Shown here in pieces: positions 1-8,068 of a stretch of DNA of 64,000 bases. Positions within the stretch are counted from its first letter, which is position 1. The number at the start of each line of letters is the position of its first letter. The notes under the pieces were generated by a model. That model was not told where the DNA came from. It did no database searches and saw only the letters and a program-made list of their open reading frames with translations. Source of the stretch: UBA10649 sp963842725 (GTDB lineage: Bacteria > Actinomycetota > Actinomycetes > S36-B12); contig CAWJHN010000004.1 of the NCBI GenBank assembly GCA_963842725.1, positions 1,364,001-1,428,000 on the forward strand, given 5' to 3'. The translations under genes were made by a program, and so were the position numbers.

Positions 1-1
1 G

Positions 2-742
2 CTCAATCCCAACCTGAAGATGTGGCGCAGGCCGATCATCGGCGCCCAGTGGCTGTTCCTGCGCAGCGGTCCCGGCGCCTCGAACCACTTCGAGGGGGGC
101 GGATTCACCCGCAGCAACGACGAGGTCGACTACCCGAACCTGATGTTCCACTTCCTGCCGATCGCCGTTCGGTACGACGGCACCGCCCCGGCGGGCGGCC
201 ACGGCTACCAGGTGCACATCGGTCCCATGTACTCCGATGCCCGCGGCTCGGTCCGGATCAGCAGCGCCGATCCGACGGCGCCCCCGTCGATCCTGTTCAA
301 CTACCTGTCGACGGACCAGGATCGGCGCGAGTGGGTCGAGGCGATCCGCGTGGCCCGCGACATCCTCGCGCAGCCGGCGTTCGACGAGTACAGCTCCGGC
401 GAGATCTCTCCCGGCCCGCAGGTCCAGTCGGACGAGGACATCCTCGAATGGGTTCGGCACGACGGGGAGACCGCGTACCACCCGTCCTGCACCTGTCGCA
501 TGGGCACGGACGAGATGTCCGTCATCGATCCCCTCACGATGCGCGTGCACGGCACCGAGGGTCTCCGCGTGGTCGATGCGTCCGTTATGCCCTACATCAC
601 CAATGCGAATCTGTACGCGCCCACCATGATGATCGCCGAGAAGGCGGCCGACATCATCATTGGTGGCGATTCGCTGCCGCCCGAGCAGGTTTCGTTCTAT
701 CGTCACCGTGACCACCACCCGGTCGCCGAGGTCCAGCGATGA
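2..742 (+). CDS. betA: Choline dehydrogenase, C-terminal part (cut by window start)
   Basis: FAD-dependent GMC-family oxidoreductase that oxidises choline toward betaine aldehyde. Only the last 246 or so residues are inside the window; the reading frame is open through base 2, so the N-terminal FAD-binding half lies upstream. What is visible is the GMC C-terminal domain: NHFEGGGF near the start, the HPSCTCRMG segment that carries the active-site region, and the closing GLRVVDASVMP...NANLYAPTMMIAEKAADII block typical of BetA. The stop overlaps nothing downstream in frame, but betB begins 35 nt later, and the next genes are glycine-betaine/choline transport genes, which makes the choline assignment much stronger than for a generic GMC oxidase. 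Another alcohol oxidase of the same family is the only real alternative. Confidence 0.88.
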   Translation, partial: LNPNLKMWRRPIIGAQWLFLRSGPGASNHFEGGGFTRSNDEVDYPNLMFHFLPIAVRYDGTAPAGGHGYQVHIGPMYSDARGSVRISSADPTAPPSILFNYLSTDQDRREWVEAIRVARDILAQPAFDEYSSGEISPGPQVQSDEDILEWVRHDGETAYHPSCTCRMGTDEMSVIDPLTMRVHGTEGLRVVDASVMPYITNANLYAPTMMIAEKAADIIIGGDSLPPEQVSFYRHRDHHPVAEVQR

Positions 743-776
743 CACCTCCCAACCGGCACTGAGCGAGGGACGAGCG

Positions 777-2270
777 TTGGCAGATCTGCTGATCGACGGG
801 CGGTGGACGTCGCCGTCCGCCGGGCGAACTCGCGAGATCCGCTGCCCTGCCGACGGGACGCTCGTCGCACTGGTCGACGAGGCCGGTCCGGACGACACCG
901 AGGCTGCGATCGCCGCCGCTCGCCGGGCGTTCGACTCGGGGGCGTGGCGAGCCACCACGGCGACGGAGCGCTCCGCCCTTCTCGGCCGCGTCGCCGACAT
1001 CCTGGAGCGTGAGACCGAGGCGGTCGCCCGCGCGGAGTCCCTCGACACCGGAAAGCGCATCGTCGAGGCCCGGTATGACGTGGCCGACGTGATCCGCTGC
1101 TTCCGCTACTTCGCCGGACTCGCCCAGGCCCTGTCGGGGCGAATCGTGGAGACCGGGGACCCGGGCGTGCGCTCCCGCATCGAGTTCGAGCCCGTCGGCG
1201 TGTGCGCGCTCATCACGCCGTGGAACTACCCCCTGCTTCAGGCGGCCTGGAAGGTCGCGCCGGCCATCGCCGCAGGCAACACCTTCGTCATCAAGCCCAG
1301 CGAGCTGACGCCCAGCACGACCATCCTGCTGATGCGATTCCTGCAGGAGGCCGGTCTGCCCGACGGGGTGGGGAATCTCGTCCTCGGCGCCGGGCAGGAT
1401 GCGGGGGCTCCATTGAGCCGCCATCCGGGCGTCGACCTCGTCTCCTTCACCGGCGGCCTGGTGACCGGTCGGCTGATCATGGCCACGGCCGCCGGCACCG
1501 TCAAGAAGGTGGCACTCGAGCTCGGGGGCAAGAACCCGAACATCGTCTTCGCCGACGCCGATCTCGAGGCGGCACTGGACAACGCGCTGACCGCGGTGTT
1601 CCTCCACTCCGGCCAGGTCTGCTCCGCCGGGGCGCGCCTGATCGTGGAGGAGTCGATCCATGACACGTTCGTCGACGAGCTCGTCGCGCGGGCGCGGCGC
1701 ATCCGGCTCGGCGGCCCATACGACGAAACCGCGGAGACGGGCACCCTGATCTCGTCCGCGCATCGTGACAAGGTGCATGCGTACGTGACGGCGGGCGTCG
1801 CCGAGGGCGCGGTGCTTCGCTGCGGTGGCGCGGCGCCGGACGACGCCTCGCTCGACGGCGGGTACTTCTACCTGCCGACCGTGCTCGACGGCTGCACGGC
1901 GGCGATGGGGTGCGTCCAGGACGAGTCCTTCGGTCCCGTTCTCACCGTGGAGACGTTCACGACCGAGGCCGAGGCCATCGCCATCGCCAACGACACCATC
2001 TACGGACTGGCCGGCGCGGTGTGGTCGTCGGATGCCGGACGGGTGCAGCGCGTGGCCTCGGGCCTGCGTCACGGCACCGTCTGGATCAACGACTACCACC
2101 CGTACCTTCCGCAGGCGGAGTGGGGCGGCTTCAAGCAGTCGGGCGTGGGACGGGAGCTGGGCCCGACGGGCCTGCATGAGTACCTCGAGGCCAAGCACGT
2201 CTACCAGAACGTCAACCCGGCACCCAGCGGATGGTTCGGCGCCGGCGATCTCACGGAGGTGGTCTCATGA
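777..2270 (+). CDS. betB: Betaine aldehyde dehydrogenase
   Basis: NAD(P)-dependent aldehyde dehydrogenase that finishes glycine betaine synthesis from choline. The family hallmarks are all present: TPWNYPLLQAAWK (Asn near residue 149), FTGGLVTG around 225, the general-base segment LELGGKNPN near 247, and GQVCSAGARL with the catalytic Cys near 282, then ESFGPVL. No ATG gives a normal N-terminus; TTG at 777 is chosen because GAGGGA lies 7 nt upstream and it gives 497 residues, close to the usual 490. An open frame continues upstream into betA but has no family homology there. The gene follows betA directly and its stop overlaps the next start (ATGA), so the operon is translationally coupled. 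Confidence 0.9.
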   Translation: MADLLIDGRWTSPSAGRTREIRCPADGTLVALVDEAGPDDTEAAIAAARRAFDSGAWRATTATERSALLGRVADILERETEAVARAESLDTGKRIVEARYDVADVIRCFRYFAGLAQALSGRIVETGDPGVRSRIEFEPVGVCALITPWNYPLLQAAWKVAPAIAAGNTFVIKPSELTPSTTILLMRFLQEAGLPDGVGNLVLGAGQDAGAPLSRHPGVDLVSFTGGLVTGRLIMATAAGTVKKVALELGGKNPNIVFADADLEAALDNALTAVFLHSGQVCSAGARLIVEESIHDTFVDELVARARRIRLGGPYDETAETGTLISSAHRDKVHAYVTAGVAEGAVLRCGGAAPDDASLDGGYFYLPTVLDGCTAAMGCVQDESFGPVLTVETFTTEAEAIAIANDTIYGLAGAVWSSDAGRVQRVASGLRHGTVWINDYHPYLPQAEWGGFKQSGVGRELGPTGLHEYLEAKHVYQNVNPAPSGWFGAGDLTEVVS

Positions 2271-3382
2271 CCGAGGTGGACATTCACGGCACGAGCACCC
2301 TCGCCAACGCCGAGGCGGCGATCTCGGTTCGGTCGCTGTGGAAGGTCTTCGGCCCCAGTGCGGACAAGGTCGTGGGCACGCCGCTGGCCGACCTGTCACG
2401 GCGCGACCTGCTGAACGAGACGGGCTGCGTGGCGGCGGTGCGCGACGTCTCGTTCGACGTGGCACCGGGCGAGGTCTTCGTGGTGATGGGTCTCTCCGGG
2501 TCCGGGAAGTCCACGCTGGTCCGGTGCCTCACCCGCCTCATCGAGCCCACCGCCGGCAGCGTGCTGGTCAGCGGGGAGGACATCCTGAAGGCGTCCCAGT
2601 CCCGCCTGCGCGAGCTGCGTCGGACGCAGTTCTCGATGGTGTTCCAGCACTTCGGGCTGCTGCCGCATCGCAAGGTGATCGACAACATCGCGTACAGCCT
2701 CGAGATCAACGGCGTGAAGAAGGAGGCGCGCCACAAGCGCGCCAACGAGGTGATCGAGCTCGTGGGCCTGCACGGATACGGCAACTCGTACCCCGAGCAG
2801 CTGTCCGGAGGCATGCAGCAGCGCGTCGGGCTCGCACGGGCCCTGGCGGTGGATCCCCAGGTCATGTTCCTCGACGAGCCCTTCAGTGCGCTCGACCCCT
2901 TGATCCGGCGCGACATGCAGACCGAGGTCATGCGACTGCACCACGACCTCGGGAAGACCATGGTGTTCATCACCCACGACCTCGCAGAGGCGATGAAGGT
3001 GGGTGACCGCATCGCGATCATGCGCGATGGCGCGGTCGTCCAGATGGGCACGCCGGAGGAGCTCGTCGCGCACCCGGCCGACGACTACGTCGCCGACTTC
3101 ACCCGCGACATCCCCAAGTCGCACGTCCTCAGCCTGCACGCCATCGCCCGGCCGGCCCTCGAGGGCGAGGACCTGAGCGGCCCCGAGCTCGACGGGTCGA
3201 TGATCATCCGTGATGCGACACCGCGGATCCTCCAGGCACGACGGCCCGTGAAGGTCATCCAGGACGGGCAGTTCCTCGGACTCGTGACCAGCGAGGACGT
3301 CCTGCAGCTGATCTCCGGCGATGCCACCGCCGAGGCGGAGATCGCGGCCGAGATCGCCGCCGAGGCGGGCGCGACGTCATGA
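2267..3382 (+). CDS. Glycine betaine/choline ABC transporter, ATP-binding subunit (ProV-like)
   Basis: ATPase subunit of a quaternary-amine uptake system (ProV/OpuAA family), 371 aa. Walker A GLSGSGKST lies at about 75-83, the Q-loop at FQHFGLLPH, the signature LSGGMQQRVGLARAL near 178, Walker B VMFLDEP near 199 and the switch His in FITHDLAEAM. The N-terminal extension before the ABC core and the C-terminal CBS-like tail (IIRDATPRI to LVTSEDVLQL) are typical of ProV/OpuA ATPases, where CBS modules sense ionic strength; here the tail looks about one CBS repeat long and ends in an Ala/Glu-rich stretch. Start ATG overlaps the betB stop and has GGAGG 9 nt upstream. It is coupled by another ATGA overlap to the permease gene. 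Confidence 0.9.
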   Translation: MTEVDIHGTSTLANAEAAISVRSLWKVFGPSADKVVGTPLADLSRRDLLNETGCVAAVRDVSFDVAPGEVFVVMGLSGSGKSTLVRCLTRLIEPTAGSVLVSGEDILKASQSRLRELRRTQFSMVFQHFGLLPHRKVIDNIAYSLEINGVKKEARHKRANEVIELVGLHGYGNSYPEQLSGGMQQRVGLARALAVDPQVMFLDEPFSALDPLIRRDMQTEVMRLHHDLGKTMVFITHDLAEAMKVGDRIAIMRDGAVVQMGTPEELVAHPADDYVADFTRDIPKSHVLSLHAIARPALEGEDLSGPELDGSMIIRDATPRILQARRPVKVIQDGQFLGLVTSEDVLQLISGDATAEAEIAAEIAAEAGATS

Positions 3383-5337
3383 GCCGGGTCAAGGCGATGC
3401 TGTCCCGGAGGTGGGTCCTCGTCGTCCTGCTCCTGGTGTTCTGGTTCGTCATCGCCACGGTCCTCAAGGGCGTCCACACCCTGGAGCTCTCCACGTCGGA
3501 GAACACCCCGTTCACGACCGCACTGCGCGACTTCGCCTCGGCCATCCGCGGCAACCGCACCGAGAGCCCGATCTTCATCTACTTCTTCAACCCGATCCGG
3601 GTGGTGGTCGAGGGCTTCATCGAGGCGATCCGGAGCGTCATCGCCGTTCCCGCGGTCGGCGACGTCATCCCCCTCATCGGATGGCTCGGCGTGCTCGCCA
3701 TCATCGGGTACATCGTCTTCGTGACCTCGAACTGGCGCACCTCGCTGCTGTCGATGGCGCTGCTGTTCGCCTGCGGGATGCTCGGCATGTGGACGTACAC
3801 GATGGACACGCTGGCGATGACCATGGGCGCGGTGTTCCTGTCGCTGCTCATCGGACTGCCACTGGGCATCTGGGCCGGCCTGAACGACCGGGTCATGGCG
3901 TTCTTCCGCCCGGCACTCGACCTGGCGCAGATCCTCCCGACGCTTGTGTACCTGGCACCGCTTGCCCTGGTGTTCCTGATCGGCATCGCCGCAGCAACGA
4001 TCGCGACGCTCATCTACAGCGTGCCCATCTGCATCCGGATCACGGCGCACGCCGTGCGGAGCCTGCGCGCCGGCCCCGTCGAGGCCGCGACGTCGATGGG
4101 CTCGACCAAGATGCAGCTGCTCACCAAGGTGCAGCTCCCGATGGCCAAGCAGACGATCATCCTCGGCGTCAACCAGACGACGCTGGCGGCGCTGTCCTTC
4201 GTGGTGATCGCGGCGCTCATCGGCGCGCCGGGGCTCGGCAAGCCCGTCGTCGAGGCGCTGATCATCCGCAACGTCGGTGACGGGGTGGTCGCCGGGCTGG
4301 CCGTGGTGTTCCTGGCGATCATGCTCGATCGTGCGACGACGGCGGCCGTGATCAAGAACCAGACCTTCGTTCGCGACACGGGCCGCGCTGCGACCCAGCG
4401 CAAGGTGGGCCTCATCGTCGGCGGGATCCTGACGGTGGTGGCCGTCGTGCTCTCGCGTCAGGTGCTGTGGGCCGCCGTGTTCCCGGAGCGCCTGATCGTC
4501 GGGGAGCAGGTGGGCAAGGCGGCCGACGCCGCCGCCGAGTGGTTCACGTCGACCTTCTACTTCCTGACGGTGACGTTCAACGAGTACTTCACCGTCACGT
4601 TCCTGAACCCGCTCGAGGGCGTCCTGGCCAACTCGCCGTGGTACATCACGATCATCGCGATCTCCCTGATCGCGGCGATCGTCGGCGGTCGGGCCGTTGC
4701 CATCCTCTCGGTGGTGCTGCTCACGCTGGTGGTCCTCACCGGACTGTGGAACGACACGATGATCACCCTCGCGCAGGTGCTGATCGCCACGCTGATCGTG
4801 ATGGTCGTTGGCGTGGCGTTCGGCGTCCTCGCCGGACGCAGCGCGCGGGCGGAGCAGATCCTCAAGCCGATCCTCGACGCGGGCCAGACCATGCCGGCGT
4901 TCGTCTACCTCGTCCCGGTCCTCGCCCTGTTCGGTCCGACGCGGTTCGCGGCGATCGTGTGCGGCGTCTTCTATGCCGCGCCCGTGGTCGTCCGGGTCGT
5001 CGCTGACGGGGTCCGGGGCGTGCCCAAGGAGATGGTCGAGGCCGCCACGTCCGCCGGTTCGACACCGACGCAGATCGTGACGAAGGTGCAGTTGCCCGCG
5101 GCGAAGAAGTCCCTCCTCCTCGGCGCGAACCAGGGGCTCATCTTCGTCCTGGCGGTTGTCGTCATCGGCGGATTCGTCGGTGCGGGCGGCCTGGGCTACC
5201 TCGTGATCGTGGGCCAGTCCAAGCCGGAACTGGCGGGCAAGGGCCTGGCGGCCGGCCTGGCCATCGTCCTGCTCGGCGTGACGATGGACCGCATCGCACA
5301 GGCCAGCGCCCGGCGATCCGGACATCCCGGGTCATAG
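3379..5337 (+). CDS. Glycine betaine/choline ABC transporter permease, two ProW-type domains fused
   Basis: Membrane subunit of the same importer, 652 aa, about twice the length of a single ProW/OpuAB permease. Two binding-protein-dependent transport domains are visible, each ending in its own coupling (EAA-type) loop: EAATSMGSTKMQLLTKVQLP near residues 234-255 and EAATSAGSTPTQIVTKVQLP near 554-575, each followed by GAPGLGKPV or GAGGLGYLV. The two halves would form the permease dimer from one chain. A hydrophobic N-terminus (VLVVLLLVFWFVIATVL) and several membrane segments separate the halves. The start ATG overlaps the stop of the ATPase gene. Fusion or duplication is seen directly; substrate is inferred from betAB and the ProX-like protein. 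Confidence 0.88.
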   Translation: MSRVKAMLSRRWVLVVLLLVFWFVIATVLKGVHTLELSTSENTPFTTALRDFASAIRGNRTESPIFIYFFNPIRVVVEGFIEAIRSVIAVPAVGDVIPLIGWLGVLAIIGYIVFVTSNWRTSLLSMALLFACGMLGMWTYTMDTLAMTMGAVFLSLLIGLPLGIWAGLNDRVMAFFRPALDLAQILPTLVYLAPLALVFLIGIAAATIATLIYSVPICIRITAHAVRSLRAGPVEAATSMGSTKMQLLTKVQLPMAKQTIILGVNQTTLAALSFVVIAALIGAPGLGKPVVEALIIRNVGDGVVAGLAVVFLAIMLDRATTAAVIKNQTFVRDTGRAATQRKVGLIVGGILTVVAVVLSRQVLWAAVFPERLIVGEQVGKAADAAAEWFTSTFYFLTVTFNEYFTVTFLNPLEGVLANSPWYITIIAISLIAAIVGGRAVAILSVVLLTLVVLTGLWNDTMITLAQVLIATLIVMVVGVAFGVLAGRSARAEQILKPILDAGQTMPAFVYLVPVLALFGPTRFAAIVCGVFYAAPVVVRVVADGVRGVPKEMVEAATSAGSTPTQIVTKVQLPAAKKSLLLGANQGLIFVLAVVVIGGFVGAGGLGYLVIVGQSKPELAGKGLAAGLAIVLLGVTMDRIAQASARRSGHPGS

Positions 5338-5342
5338 TGCTT

Positions 5343-5368
5343 CGGCACGGCCTCCCGAGGCCGCGCCG
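5343..5368 (+). repeat. Hairpin between permease and binding-protein genes
   Basis: Just after the permease stop, CGGCCTC and GAGGCCG (5348-5354 and 5357-5363) form a 7-bp stem with a 2-nt loop, extended by an outer CGGC/GCCG pair. No T-run follows, so it may stabilise the upstream mRNA or attenuate rather than terminate. Confidence 0.4.
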
Positions 5369-5393
5369 AGATGAAATCGCAACGCAAATGAGA

Positions 5394-5421
5394 TTGGTAA
5401 GGACATTCTCGTCACTAGCAT
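5394..5421 (+). promoter_or_regulatory. Internal sigma-70-type promoter for the ProX-like gene
   Basis: TTGGTA (5394-5399) and TAGCAT (5416-5421) are separated by 16 nt and lie 35 nt before the start codon, in a locally AT-richer stretch. A separate promoter would let the binding protein be made in excess over the membrane subunits. Confidence 0.5.
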
Positions 5422-5456
5422 CGACTGCGTCGAGTGCTCCCCCTGGAAGGACGTTC

Positions 5457-6500
5457 ATGAATAGATTGGCAACGAAGCAGCTGGGCCTGGTGTCCACGCT
5501 TGCGGCCGTCGGGCTGCTGCTGGCCGCCTGCGGTGGCGGCGTCAACGAGGCCGCTGAGAGCAGCAGCGCACCCGCCGCGTCCGAGGCGGCCTCCGCCGCG
5601 CCGTCGGGTGCCGCGTCCGAGGCCGCGTCCGAGGCGGCCGAGCTGCCGCCGTGCGGTGACTGGGGGATCGCGATGCACGCGTGGGTCGGATACACGGCCT
5701 CCGCCCAGGTGGTCACCAACGTGGCCAAGGACAAGCTCGGCTGCAACATCACGCAGACGACGCTCGACGAGGCCGCCACGACCTACGACGCCATGGAGGC
5801 GGGCTCCGTCGACGTCATCATCGAGGACTGGGGCGGCGGCCGCTGGCAGGAGTGGGTCGACCGCGGCGCGGTCCAGGAGGTCGGGCCCAACGGCAACATC
5901 GGCCTCATCGGCATGTACGTCCCGCAGTGGATGGCCGACAAGTACCCGGACATCACGGACGGCGCGAACCTGAACAAGTACGCGGAGCTCTTCCAGACGC
6001 CGGAGTCCGGCGACAAGGGCGCCTGGTACGAGGGACCGCCCGGGTACACGACCATCGGCGAGAAGATGATCGAGGCCAATGACCTCAACTTCAAGGTCAT
6101 CAACACCGGGTCCGAGGCAGCGCTCATCGAGCTGTTCACGCAGGCGTCGGAGAACGAGACCGCCGCACTCGGCTACTTCTACGAGCCGCAGAACTTCCTC
6201 GCCAAGGTGCCGCTCGCACGCGTCAACTTCCCGGAGAGCGACTGGGTCGATGCGGCCAAGGCCAGCGGCCTGACCGACTACCCCGAGACGACTCTCATGA
6301 AGCTGGCCACGACCAAGCTGATGGAGTCGGGTTCGCCGTTCGCGACCCTGGTCCAGAACTTCCAGTGGACCAACGACGACCAGAACCAGGTGGCACTGGC
6401 GATCGAGGACGGTGCCAGCCCGGAGGAGGCGGCGCAGGCCTGGATCGACGCGAATCCCGACAAGGTCGCGGCCTGGCTCGAAGGCACGGGCGCGGCGTAG
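5457..6500 (+). CDS. Glycine betaine/choline-binding lipoprotein (ProX/OpuAC family)
   Basis: Extracytoplasmic solute-binding protein of the importer, 347 aa. The N-terminus MNRLATKQ, a hydrophobic segment and the lipobox LLAAC (Cys near 24) show a lipoprotein; a low-complexity Ser/Ala/Glu linker follows, then the OpuAC-type domain with the aromatic-rich segments IAMHAWVGYTAS, IIEDWGGGRWQEW and GYFYEPQNF, of the sort that forms the aromatic cage for quaternary ammonium groups. ATG 5457 is chosen for GGAAGGA just upstream and for the signal peptide; the open frame upstream of it has no signal. A strong terminator follows, closing the betA-betB-transporter operon. Whether choline, betaine or both are bound cannot be decided here. 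Confidence 0.87.
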   Translation: MNRLATKQLGLVSTLAAVGLLLAACGGGVNEAAESSSAPAASEAASAAPSGAASEAASEAAELPPCGDWGIAMHAWVGYTASAQVVTNVAKDKLGCNITQTTLDEAATTYDAMEAGSVDVIIEDWGGGRWQEWVDRGAVQEVGPNGNIGLIGMYVPQWMADKYPDITDGANLNKYAELFQTPESGDKGAWYEGPPGYTTIGEKMIEANDLNFKVINTGSEAALIELFTQASENETAALGYFYEPQNFLAKVPLARVNFPESDWVDAAKASGLTDYPETTLMKLATTKLMESGSPFATLVQNFQWTNDDQNQVALAIEDGASPEEAAQAWIDANPDKVAAWLEGTGAA

Positions 6501-6516
6501 CACGACGACTCGTGGA

Positions 6517-6542
6517 GGGGGCCCCGGGCAACCGGGGCCCCC
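6517..6542 (+). terminator. Rho-independent-type terminator after the betaine operon
   Basis: An 11-bp perfect GC stem (GGGGGCCCCGG with CCGGGGCCCCC) closes on the tetraloop GCAA, 17 nt after the ProX-like stop. Only two T follow, as is common in high-GC actinobacteria. Confidence 0.8.
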
Positions 6543-6613
6543 TTCCGGCATTCCGGGTCGGCTGTGGACCGGTGTTTGGGCGACGGGCCGCGGCGTGACA
6601 CGCTGGTCCCCTC

Positions 6614-8068
6614 ATGCGCGAACACGATGGAGCACCAGATGCGGCCGGTCAGCCGGTCGATGAGACCGAGCACGGCGGCAACGAGCACCGCGGCACCGAC
6701 GGACTCGACCTGGAGGAACGGCATGCGCTGCGCCGCATCGCCGGGCTGTCGACCGAGCTCGAAGACGTCACCGAGGTCGAGTACCGCCAGGTCCGCCTCG
6801 AGCGCGTGGTGCTGGCCGGGGTCTGGACGGACGGCACGGTGCGCGATGCCGAACGCAGCCTGGCCGAGCTGGCGCTGCTCGCCGAGACGGCCGGCTCGCT
6901 GGTGCTCGAGGGGGTCATCCAGCGTCGCGACACCCCGGATCCCGCCACCTACCTGGGATCGGGCAAGGCCCGCGAGCTGCGGAGCATCGTGGTCGAGACC
7001 GGTGCCGACACCGTCATCTGCGACGGCGAGCTGACCCCCGGCCAGCTTCGGCAGCTGGAGGAGATCGTCAAGGTGAAGGTGGTCGACCGCACCTGGCTCA
7101 TCCTCGACATCTTCGCCCAGCATGCGCGAAGCCGCGAGGGCAAGGCACAGGTCTCGCTGGCGCAGATGCAGTACCTGCTCCCACGGCTGCGCGGCTGGGG
7201 TGAGTCATTGTCCCGTCAGGCCGGCGGACGGGCCGGTGGTGCCACCGGCGGCGTCGGCACCCGCGGTCCCGGTGAGACCAAGATCGAGACCGACCGGCGC
7301 CGGATCCGGTCGCAGATGTCGAAGCTGCGCAAGCAGCTCAAGGAGATGGAGACGTCCCGCACCACCCAGCGTGCGGCTCGCAACCGCGCCGGGATCCCGG
7401 CCGTGGCGATCGCGGGCTACACGAACGCCGGCAAGTCGAGCCTGCTCAACCTCATCACCGGCGCGGGAGTGCTGGTCGAGAACGCGCTCTTCGCCACCCT
7501 CGACCCCACGGTGCGCAAGGCGCGCACGCCCTCGGGCCGCGACTACACGATCGCCGACACCGTGGGCTTCGTCCGGCACCTGCCGCATCAGCTGGTCGAG
7601 GCCTTCCGCTCCACCCTCGAGGAGGTCGTCCACGCCGACCTGATCCTGCACGTGGTCGACGGGTCCGACGATGCGCCCGAGGAGCAGATCAACGCGGTTC
7701 GCGAGGTGCTGAACGAGATCGACGCGGGGCAGGTTCCGGAGCTCATCGTCATCAACAAGGCCGACATCGCCGATCCGGAGACGATCGCGAACCTGCTTCG
7801 TCGCGAGCCGCACGCCGTCGTGATCTCCGCACGGACGGGTGACGGCCTCGACGATCTGCTCGCCGCGATTGAGGCCGATCTGCCCACGCTGATGCAGGAG
7901 GTCGACGTCCTCGTCCCGTACCGCCGCGGCGACCTGCTCTCGCGGGCGCATCGCCAGGGCGAGGTGATGAGCGCGGACCATGTCGAGACGGGCACCCGCC
8001 TGCAGGCCCGGGTCCCGGAGTCGCTGGCCAATGAGCTGCGCGCGGCTCACGAGCCGGCCCGTGACTGA
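6614..8068 (+). CDS. hflX: GTPase HflX
   Basis: Ribosome-associated GTPase that splits stalled or stress-hibernating ribosomes, 484 aa. The N-terminal HflX domain (residues about 55-230, with YLGSGKARELR, CDGELTPGQLRQLEE and the glycine-rich GGRAGGATGGVGTRGPGE linker) leads into a coiled segment and the G domain: G1 GYTNAGKSS near 269, G3 DTVGF near 314, G4 NKAD near 380. The length agrees with actinobacterial HflX. ATG 6614 is the only sensible start before the conserved region; the first 40 residues are acidic and poorly conserved. Its stop lies inside the start region of the helicase gene, and this pair is part of a conserved actinobacterial block leading to lexA. Confidence 0.93.
   Translation: MREHDGAPDAAGQPVDETEHGGNEHRGTDGLDLEERHALRRIAGLSTELEDVTEVEYRQVRLERVVLAGVWTDGTVRDAERSLAELALLAETAGSLVLEGVIQRRDTPDPATYLGSGKARELRSIVVETGADTVICDGELTPGQLRQLEEIVKVKVVDRTWLILDIFAQHARSREGKAQVSLAQMQYLLPRLRGWGESLSRQAGGRAGGATGGVGTRGPGETKIETDRRRIRSQMSKLRKQLKEMETSRTTQRAARNRAGIPAVAIAGYTNAGKSSLLNLITGAGVLVENALFATLDPTVRKARTPSGRDYTIADTVGFVRHLPHQLVEAFRSTLEEVVHADLILHVVDGSDDAPEEQINAVREVLNEIDAGQVPELIVINKADIADPETIANLLRREPHAVVISARTGDGLDDLLAAIEADLPTLMQEVDVLVPYRRGDLLSRAHRQGEVMSADHVETGTRLQARVPESLANELRAAHEPARD

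Noticed and set aside
3085..5325. Long open frame of 746 codons on the minus strand antisense to the permease gene
   Set aside because: Composition is Arg/His/Asp-rich with no family pattern, and the plus strand carries a clear permease; such shadows are common at this GC content.
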